Positions 58,301-64,000 of a stretch of DNA of 64,000 nt are shown piece after piece. The notes beneath the pieces were generated by a model that had not been told where the DNA came from, made no database searches, and was given only the letters and a program-made list of their open reading frames with translations. Numbering within the stretch: position 1 is the first letter of the stretch; every line of letters starts with the position of its first letter. The position numbers and the translations under genes are program-made. Origin of the DNA: Pseudomonas sp. Fl4BN1 (GTDB taxonomy: Bacteria > Pseudomonadota > Gammaproteobacteria > Pseudomonadales > Pseudomonadaceae); NCBI RefSeq assembly GCF_009908285.1, contig NZ_JAAARM010000027.1, forward strand, positions 1-64,000. The letters run 5' to 3'.

Positions 58301-61300
58301 CTGGGCGGGCATTCGCTGCTGGCCCTGCAACTGATCCAGAAAATGGGCCAGGCGGGCCTAGCGGCCGATGTGCGGGTGCTGTTCGGCCAGCCGACCCTGG
58401 CCAGCCTGGCCGCTGCGGTAGACGCTCATCAGCCACTGGCGATCCCGGCCAACCGGGTGCCCGCCGCGTGCCCGCGAATTACCCCACAGATGCTGGCCCT
58501 GGTGGACCTTGACCAAGAGGCCATCGACCGGGTGGTGGCCACGGTTCCTGGCGGCGCCGCCAATGTGCAGGAAATCTACCCCCTGGCACCGCTGCAGGAA
58601 GGCCTGCTCTACCACCACATGACTTTTGCCGAACGTGACCCTTACCAGCAGCACGCGCTGTTCGCCTGCGCCCGTCGCGAGGACCTGGACGCCTTCGCCC
58701 AAGCCCTGCAGGCGGTGATCGAGCGCCACGACATCCTGCGTACCAGCCTGGTCTGGGAAGTGCTGGAGCAGCCGGTGCAGGTGGTCTGGCGCGAGGCCCG
58801 GCTGCCGGTGGAAGAGTGGCTGCCGCCAGCCGCGGGCGGCGAGGTGCTCGAGCAGTTGCGCGCGCATTACGATCCACGCCAGCGCCCGCTGGACATCCGC
58901 CAGGCACCGATGCTGGCCCTGGCCTGGGCCGAGGACCGGGTCAACCAGCGCTGGATCGCCATGCTGCGCTTTCATCATCTGGTCAACGACGCCACTTCAA
59001 CCGCCGTGCTGATGGCGCAAATCGCTGCCCATATGGGCGGTCAGCCACCGCTGCTGGCGCCGGCCTTTGCCTACCGCGACTACGTGGCCCGCACACGGCT
59101 GGGGCAGGCGTCGCATGCCGCGTTCTTCAGTGAGTACCTGGCCCAGGTGGACGAGCCGACCCTGGCCTTCGAGTTGCAGGAGCGGCCGGGGCAGGTGTTG
59201 GATCATCAAGTGGCCGGCGCGCTGCTGGACGCCAGCCTGAGCCAGCGCCTGCGGACCCAGGTGCGCCAGCTCGGGGTCAGTGCCGCCAGCCTGTTTCACC
59301 TGGCCTGGGCCCTAGTTCTGGGCCGCGCCAGTGGCCGCGAGGACGTGCTGTTCGGCACCGTGCTGCTGGGCCGCTTGCAGGCCGGGCCGGGCGCCGATCA
59401 GGCGCTGGGCATGTTCATCAACACCTTGCCGCTGCGGCTGGAGCTGGCGGGGCAGACGGTGGCCGCCGGCTTGCGCCAGACCCAGGAGAGCCTCAGTGCA
59501 CTGCTGGCCCACGAACACGCGCCGTTGTCCCTGGCTCAGCGTTGCAGTGGGGTGGCCGCGCCGACCCCGTTGTTCAATGCCTTGCTCAACTACCGGCACA
59601 ACGTGGCTGGCGACGCACACGCGCTGCTGCAAGGGGTGCCGGGAGTGGCGCTGCTGAGCAGCGAAGAAGTGCTCAGCTATCCGCTGATGCTTGCGGTGGA
59701 CGACCTGGAACCGGGCTTTCGCCTGGGCACCCGGGCGCCTCGGCGGGTCGGCGCGCAGCGTCTGCTGGGTTACCTGACCGTTGCCCTTGAGGGGTTGGTC
59801 GAGGCCCTCGAACAGGCGCCGCAAACTGCGCTCGACAGCCTGTCGATCCTGTCGACGGCGGAGTATCGGCAGCAGTTGCTGGAGTTCAACGCCAGTGACT
59901 CCGATTACCCTCGCGAGCTGACCCTGCATGGGCTGTTCGAAGCCCAGGTACGGCGCACGCCCCAGGCCATTGCGCTGCAGGCCGGTGAGCAGCGGCTGAG
60001 CTATGAGCAGCTCAACCGGCGAGCCAACCAACTGGCTCATCACCTGCGTGGGCAAGGCGTGGGGCCGGATGTGCGGGTGGGGCTGTGTGTCCAGCGCAGC
60101 CTGGAGCTGGTGATCGGCCTGCTGGGCATCCTCAAGGCCGGCGGCGCCTACGTGCCCCTGGACCCGGAATACCCGGCGGAACGCCTGCACTACTTGTTGC
60201 AGGACAGCCAGCCGCTGGCGGTGCTGGTGCATCAGCCGACCCGCGCATTGCTGGAGACGTCGGCAGTGCCTTTGATCGATTTCGACCGCAGCGCCTGGCA
60301 CCAGGGGCCGCAGCACGATCCGCTGGTGCCGGGGTTGAACGTCTCGAGCCTGGCCTATGTGATCTACACCTCGGGCTCCACCGGCCAGCCCAAGGGGGTG
60401 ATGGTCGAGCACCGCGGCCTGGGCAACCTGATGCACTGGAGCTCGCAGCTGTGTCCGGGCGCGGAGCAGGGCACCTTGTTGCAAAAGGCCCCCTGCAGTT
60501 TCGACGGCTCGGTCTGGGAGCTGTTCTGGCCCCTGGTCAACGGCATGCGCCTGCTCCTGGCGCGCCCCGACGGCCATCGCGATCCGGCCTACCTGGCGCA
60601 GCTGGTGCGCGAGCAGCAGGTGACGATGATCAAGTTCGTGCCGGCGATGCTCTTGCAGTTCCTGCAACTGCCGGAGGTCAGCCTCTGCCATAGCCTCACC
60701 GATGTGTTCTGCGGTGGCGGTGAACTCACCGAAGCCATCGCTCGGCTGTTCCAGCAACGCCTGCCCAAGGTGCGCCTGCACAACGTCTACGGCCCCACCG
60801 AGGCCACGGTGGACAGCAGCGCCTGGACCCTGGAACCCGGGGCGCCGGTGCCGCCGATCCAGCTGCCGATTGGCCGGGCCATTACCAATACCCGTCTGTA
60901 TGTCCTGGATGCCCATGCCCAGCCGGTGCCACTGGGCGTCAGCGGTGAGCTGTACATCGGCGGCATCGGGGTCGCCCGAGGCTACCTGGGCTTGCCGCAG
61001 TTGCAGGCCGAGCGCTTTATCGACAGCCCCTTCGTCGCCGGTGACCGGCTGTACCGCAGCGGCGACTTGGTGCGTTACGGCGCCGACGGCAACCTCGAGT
61101 TTCTCGGCCGCAACGACTTCCAGGTCAAGCTGCGGGGCCTGCGCCTGGAGCTTGGGGAAATCGAGGCGCGGCTGGCGACCCATCCGGCCCTGCGGGAGGT
61201 GGCGGTGCTGATGCGCGAGGAGCGCCTGGTGGCTTATTTCAGCCTGCACGATGGCGTCGTGGTTCCTGGCATCGAGGCCTTGCGTGCCCATGTCCTCGAG

Positions 61301-61717
61301 CGCCTGCCGGAGTACATGGTGCCGGCGGCCTTTGTGCGGCTCGCAGCCTTGCCCCTGAGTGCCAACGGCAAACTGGATCGCAAGGCCTTGCCGGAGCCCG
61401 GGGCAGACGCGGTGTTGAGCCGGGCGTTCGAAGCCCCCGAAGGCCCGCTGGAAACCATCCTGGCGCGACTCTGGGCCGAGGTGCTGCAGGTTGAGCGAGT
61501 GGGGCGCCACGACCACTTCTTCGAGCTGGGCGGGCATTCCTTGCTGGCGGTCAGCCTGGTGGCGCGGATGCGCCAGGAAGGCCTGCACGCGGATGCCCGG
61601 CTGCTGTTCAGCCAGCCGACCCTGGCGGCCTTGGCGGCCAACACCCGACCCTCGTCGCCGCGCCTGGAAATACCCGCCACCACCATTCCCCAGCTCAAGC
61701 GCCAACGGCGTCTCTGA
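55337..61717 (+). CDS. ofaA: Cyclic lipopeptide NRPS, first two modules (OfaA-like)
   Basis: The 2126-residue enzyme has the order Cstart-A-T-C-A-T. Cstart (about 10-430) has HHLILDG at 144 and would attach a fatty acid to residue 1. A1 (about 470-880) has YTSGSTGLPKG near 614; my reading of its pocket code is D-A-W-F-L-G-N-V-V, the known Leu code. T1 Ser is near 993 (LGGHSLL). C2 has HHLVNDA near 1213 and starts IYPLAPLQEGLLYHHM, as dual condensation/epimerisation domains do. A2 (YTSGSTGQPKG near 1677) has D-G-W-K-F-G-V-V-D, which I read as acidic (Glu/Asp). T2 Ser is near 2068. No thioesterase is present, so the chain passes to the next enzyme. Leu-Glu as first residues and contiguous organisation fit orfamide. 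ATG 55337 follows GGGGGTG; an in-frame start lies at 55316. Confidence 0.93.
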   Translation: MNVAALSNQGLPLTAGQRDIWLDQLSRGDSPLYNIGGYADLQGPFTPELMQRTVELLVHKHDVLRTVLSLEGSDDGLPLQYFDRQWPVQLEFHDLSQESDPLAAAQARIRWQMQQPFKLSGERLCRFSLFRLSPSHHLMEVEAHHLILDGWGFAQLSQSLGGLYSALVQNEEPLASAPSFIDFIEDDARYHQSNRYARDRDYWLDKYRTLPEPLLRPRYRPSQDATTPGATLVQAFPAALHERMKALGKSAGASAFHVLLAALHVYFTRAGQRDEWVLGMPVLNRPNAAFKVTLGSFTQVSAVRMDFGRELTFEALVVAVRDVLKQDFRHQRFPLSELNRTLGLLREDRGQLFELSLSYELEDLDYRYGEAQASSVKVSNRHEPTPLAIHLRSNSFDDSAWMHYVYDSAFFQPHEIEALAACLIHVLEQGLENTALAVQRFSLLTSAADACLQAWNATDQPLADEPRIHTRVEAWAQRTPQAIALMAQGQSLSYAQLNQRANTLALHLQALGVRPDDRVAIIARRSLETLVGLLAILKSGAAYVPLDPAHPPERLAYLLEDSAPVAVLSQVKLRERLPALAVPLIELDSPLWAQGSAGNPQVAGLTAQHLAYVIYTSGSTGLPKGVMVEHQSLSNLVDWHCQAFDLHSGSHTSSLAGFGFDAMAWEVWPALCVGATLHLAPVSDGPEDLDSLLAWWRAQPLQVSFLPTPVAEYAFSQQLGHPTLRTLLIGGERLRQLPGQQRFKVINNYGPTEATVVATSGAIEPGQVLHIGRPIANTRVYLLDDQQRLVPIGVAGELYVGGSGVARGYLNRAELTAERFLRDPFSAQPGARLYRTGDLARWLADGSLEYLGRNDDQVKIRGQRIELGEIETRLGAHPALQEAVVQVRDGQLVAWFSARQELPITQLRDYLRQQLPDYMVPMAYVKLDALPLTANAKLDRKALPAPGPQALISREYQAPQGPLETTLAALWAEVLQVERVGRNDHFFELGGHSLLALQLIQKMGQAGLAADVRVLFGQPTLASLAAAVDAHQPLAIPANRVPAACPRITPQMLALVDLDQEAIDRVVATVPGGAANVQEIYPLAPLQEGLLYHHMTFAERDPYQQHALFACARREDLDAFAQALQAVIERHDILRTSLVWEVLEQPVQVVWREARLPVEEWLPPAAGGEVLEQLRAHYDPRQRPLDIRQAPMLALAWAEDRVNQRWIAMLRFHHLVNDATSTAVLMAQIAAHMGGQPPLLAPAFAYRDYVARTRLGQASHAAFFSEYLAQVDEPTLAFELQERPGQVLDHQVAGALLDASLSQRLRTQVRQLGVSAASLFHLAWALVLGRASGREDVLFGTVLLGRLQAGPGADQALGMFINTLPLRLELAGQTVAAGLRQTQESLSALLAHEHAPLSLAQRCSGVAAPTPLFNALLNYRHNVAGDAHALLQGVPGVALLSSEEVLSYPLMLAVDDLEPGFRLGTRAPRRVGAQRLLGYLTVALEGLVEALEQAPQTALDSLSILSTAEYRQQLLEFNASDSDYPRELTLHGLFEAQVRRTPQAIALQAGEQRLSYEQLNRRANQLAHHLRGQGVGPDVRVGLCVQRSLELVIGLLGILKAGGAYVPLDPEYPAERLHYLLQDSQPLAVLVHQPTRALLETSAVPLIDFDRSAWHQGPQHDPLVPGLNVSSLAYVIYTSGSTGQPKGVMVEHRGLGNLMHWSSQLCPGAEQGTLLQKAPCSFDGSVWELFWPLVNGMRLLLARPDGHRDPAYLAQLVREQQVTMIKFVPAMLLQFLQLPEVSLCHSLTDVFCGGGELTEAIARLFQQRLPKVRLHNVYGPTEATVDSSAWTLEPGAPVPPIQLPIGRAITNTRLYVLDAHAQPVPLGVSGELYIGGIGVARGYLGLPQLQAERFIDSPFVAGDRLYRSGDLVRYGADGNLEFLGRNDFQVKLRGLRLELGEIEARLATHPALREVAVLMREERLVAYFSLHDGVVVPGIEALRAHVLERLPEYMVPAAFVRLAALPLSANGKLDRKALPEPGADAVLSRAFEAPEGPLETILARLWAEVLQVERVGRHDHFFELGGHSLLAVSLVARMRQEGLHADARLLFSQPTLAALAANTRPSSPRLEIPATTIPQLKRQRRL

Positions 61718-61740
61718 CCCCGCCTGACGGCCCTGTATCT

Positions 61741-61762
61741 GCGCCGGCCCCTGGGCCGGCGC
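61741..61762. repeat. Perfect hairpin between ofaA and ofaB
   Basis: GCGCCGGCCC-CT-GGGCCGGCGC, a 10-bp perfect stem, 24 bp after the ofaA stop, without a T run. The 285-bp gap otherwise shows no gene; the hairpin could cause partial termination or stabilise the ofaA message. Confidence 0.6.
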
Positions 61763-62002
61763 GCTGCGTGGCACCACTCCGGGACAGGGCCCGGGCCTTG
61801 TCCCGGCTTCCCATGTCAGCCCCTTGGGGGCGGATGTTTTAGCGTTTCCAGGCTGCCGGGAGCCCTGGCGGGTTCACTGTCCCTGGCGTTCCTGTCGGCG
61901 GGCGGCAGTTCGACGCTCGGGCACCACGCCGCACCTGAAAGGTTGCATCTGAAACAAGGACGTTCTCTTCAACCGTTTCCGAATTCTCAGGCAGGTTATC
62001 CA

Positions 62003-64000
62003 ATGCAGTTCAGCGAATTGATGGCAGTTCTTTCGACCCTCGCGATCCGTCTCCAACGGGATGCCGAGGATCTGCTGGTGCAGGGCGATGACGAGGCGTT
62101 GGATGATGCGCTTTGGGACAGCCTGGTCGAGCACAAGGCGCAGCTTCTGGAGCTGGTGGCCGGGCAGGGCGGTCATTGGTTGAGCCCGGCGTTCAGGATC
62201 ACCCCGGACATGCTGCCCCTGGTACAGCTGGACCCGGCGGCCATCGAGCGTATCGTCGCCGCGGTGCCCGGTGGCGCCGCCAATGTGCAGGACATCTACC
62301 CCCTGGCGCCGCTGCAGGAAGGCATGCTCTATCACCACCTGTCCGCGCCCCAGGGCGATCCCTATGTGCTGCAGGCGCGCTTCGCCTTTGCCAGCGAGGC
62401 ACTCCTGCAAGCCTTTGCCGACGCCCTGCAATGGGTCATCGACCGGCATGACATTCTGCGCACCGCGATTGCCTGGGAAAGCCTCGATGAGCCGCTGCAG
62501 GTGGTCCTGCGCCAGGCGCCGCTGGTATGTGAGGCGGTGTCGCTGACCCCCGCCGCCGGTGATGTCCTGAGCCAACTGCAGGCACGCTACGATGCCAGTC
62601 GTTTCCGCCTGGACCTGCGCCAGGCGCCGCTGCTGCGCCTGGTGCACGCCCAGGACCCGGGCAACCAGCGGTATGTCGCCCTGCTGCTGTTCCATCACAT
62701 GGCCCTGGACCACGCCGCGCTGGACGTGGTGCGCCAGGAGATCCAGGCCCGCTTGCTCGGGCACAGTGCCCGACTGTCGGCGCCAGTGCCGTTCCGTGAT
62801 CACCTGGCCCAGGCCCGGCTGGGCCAGCGTGAGGAGCAGCACGAAGGCTTTTTCCGCGAGATGCTCGGCGACATTGACGAGCCGACCTTGCCGTTCGGCC
62901 TGGGGGACGTGCAGGGCACGGCAAGGCACATCGAAGAGCACCGGCTGACCCTGGACCGCGAACTCAGCCAGCGCCTGCGTACCCAGGCCCGGCAACTGGG
63001 GGTGAGCACGGCCAGCCTGATGCACCTGGCCCTGGCACGCGTGCTGGGCCAGGTCTGCGGCCGCGAGGCCGTGGTCTTCGGCACGGTGCTGCTGGGCCGC
63101 ATGGAGGTCGGCGAGGGTGGCGAACGGGCCCTGGGGATGTTCATCAATACCCTGCCGTTGCGGGTGGATGTCGGCGCCCAGGGCGTGCGCGCCGGAGTGC
63201 TGGCCACCCACCAGCGGCTGACCGCCTTGCTCGCCCATGAACACGCGTCCCTGGCCCTGGCCCAGCGGTGTAGCGGGGTCAGTGCACCGACCCCACTGTT
63301 CAGCGCCATGCTCAACTACCGCCACAGCCACGCCAGTGATGGTGCCGACGTCCAGGAACTGGTGCCGGGGATCCAGGTGCTGGGGGCCGAGGAGCGCACC
63401 AACTACCCGCTGACCGTCAATGTCGACGACCTGGGGCAAGACTTCCGCATCACGGCACTGGTGGACGCGACGATTGGCGCCGAGCGCATCGGCGGCTACC
63501 TGTTGACCACCCTGGAAAGCCTGGCCCTGGCCCTGCAAGCAACCCCGGAGGCCGCGCTGCACAGCCTGCAAATGCTCCCGGCCAGCGAGCGGCGCTATTT
63601 GCTGCAAGGCTTGAACACGCCCCTGGCGCATTACCCGGACAGCCCGCTGCTGCATCAGCAGGTCGAGGCCCAGGCCCGGGTCCAGCCCGAGGCCCCGGCG
63701 CTGATCTACCAACAGCAGCGCCTGAGCTATGGCGAACTCAACCAGCGCGCCAATCAGGTGGCCCATCGGTTGCTGGCCCTCGGGGTTCGGCCGGATCAGC
63801 GGGTGGCGATCTGTGTCGAACGTGGCCTGGAAATGATCATCGGCCTGCTGGGCATCCTCAAGGCCGGTGGTGCCTACGTGCCCATCGACCCGGCCTACCC
63901 GCGCGAGCGCATCGCCTACACCCTGCAGGACAGCGCCCCGGTGGCGCTGTTGGTGCAGGCTGATACCCAAGGCCTGGTGAGCGGCCTGCGGGTGCCGCTG
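62003..64000 (+). CDS. ofaB: Cyclic lipopeptide NRPS, second enzyme (partial, C-terminus outside window)
   Basis: The frame from ATG 62003 (GGCAGG upstream) is open to the window edge: 666 codons. Residues 1-55 (LMAVLSTLAIRLQRDAEDLL...) look like a TubC-type N-terminal docking domain that would dock to the preceding enzyme. A condensation domain follows (IYPLAPLQEGMLYHHL near 94, HHMALDH near 231, again dual C/E-like), then the start of an adenylation domain (LSYGELNQRANQVA near 573; GILKAGGAYVPIDPA near 616). Substrate codes lie outside the window. In the orfamide cluster this enzyme has four modules. Confidence 0.92.
   Translation, partial: MQFSELMAVLSTLAIRLQRDAEDLLVQGDDEALDDALWDSLVEHKAQLLELVAGQGGHWLSPAFRITPDMLPLVQLDPAAIERIVAAVPGGAANVQDIYPLAPLQEGMLYHHLSAPQGDPYVLQARFAFASEALLQAFADALQWVIDRHDILRTAIAWESLDEPLQVVLRQAPLVCEAVSLTPAAGDVLSQLQARYDASRFRLDLRQAPLLRLVHAQDPGNQRYVALLLFHHMALDHAALDVVRQEIQARLLGHSARLSAPVPFRDHLAQARLGQREEQHEGFFREMLGDIDEPTLPFGLGDVQGTARHIEEHRLTLDRELSQRLRTQARQLGVSTASLMHLALARVLGQVCGREAVVFGTVLLGRMEVGEGGERALGMFINTLPLRVDVGAQGVRAGVLATHQRLTALLAHEHASLALAQRCSGVSAPTPLFSAMLNYRHSHASDGADVQELVPGIQVLGAEERTNYPLTVNVDDLGQDFRITALVDATIGAERIGGYLLTTLESLALALQATPEAALHSLQMLPASERRYLLQGLNTPLAHYPDSPLLHQQVEAQARVQPEAPALIYQQQRLSYGELNQRANQVAHRLLALGVRPDQRVAICVERGLEMIIGLLGILKAGGAYVPIDPAYPRERIAYTLQDSAPVALLVQADTQGLVSGLRVPL

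Noticed and set aside
59312..63970. Very long minus-strand frames (821 and 698 codons) opposite the NRPS genes
   Set aside because: They are antisense shadows of GC-rich NRPS coding sequence, with His/Gln-rich composition and no family motifs.
1..64000. CRISPR arrays, insertion sequences, replication origins
   Set aside because: No regularly spaced repeats, transposase genes with terminal repeats, or DnaA-box clusters were seen.

Overview
The window is the chromosome of a fluorescent pseudomonad, most likely Pseudomonas protegens or a very close relative. Three things point there: the core gene order (truA-trpF-accD-folC-dedD-cvpA-purF-metZ, then thrS-infC-rpmI-rplT-pheST-ihfA); an RsmE-type CsrA protein; and a two-module starter NRPS (Leu, then an acidic residue) followed directly by a second NRPS, with a nodT gene and a LuxR gene alongside, which is the orfamide (ofa) layout.

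Layout. 1-9.7 kb: housekeeping genes (pseudouridylation, Trp, fatty acid, folate, purine and Met synthesis). 9.8-12.1 kb: four tRNA genes (Val, Asp, Asp, Val) around an FAD-dependent oxidase. 12.4-14.3 kb: an RtcB-PrfH ribosome-repair pair with a possible 13-codon leader. 14.4-20.2 kb: envelope lipoproteins, an LPMO-chitinase pair in which neither protein has a signal peptide, rsmE, and an SOS-type operon (DUF1654 plus endonuclease I) under a clear LexA box. 20.4-29.5 kb: periplasmic asparaginase, then a complete ribose operon (rbsBACRKD) ending in a secreted nucleoside hydrolase, with a LacI-type operator at its promoter. 29.6-31.6 kb: small conserved proteins, an I78 protease inhibitor and a cold-shock protein. 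32-39.3 kb: thrS through ihfA and a MerR-like regulator.

39.4-48.4 kb is the accessory region. It begins at a tRNA-Pro gene beside the C-terminal stub of a tyrosine recombinase and holds scrambled phage fragments (holin, metallopeptidase, SMC-like ATPase) and two intact small phage-type membrane proteins. Inside it are three consecutive cargo genes: a DUF642-like secreted protein, a second secreted beta-rich protein, and a lectin-like (LlpA-type) bacteriocin. Each is preceded at nearly the same distance by the same 52-bp element. The set lies between two identical 27-bp terminator repeats and has a LexA-type box upstream. This is the most unusual part of the window and looks like a co-regulated cassette array in a prophage scar.

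48.6-52.1 kb: a LysR regulator divergent from two MFS transporter genes. 52.4-64 kb: an outer-membrane efflux lipoprotein, a LuxR regulator, then ofaA and the first 666 codons of ofaB. ofaA is preceded by a 34-codon reading frame with a strong ribosome-binding site whose stop overlaps the ofaA start, and that site contains an AnGGA motif of the kind bound by RsmA/RsmE. Together the window links competition functions (lipopeptide, bacteriocin, chitin degradation) with the stress circuits (SOS, Gac/Rsm) that probably control them; that control is inferred, not shown.
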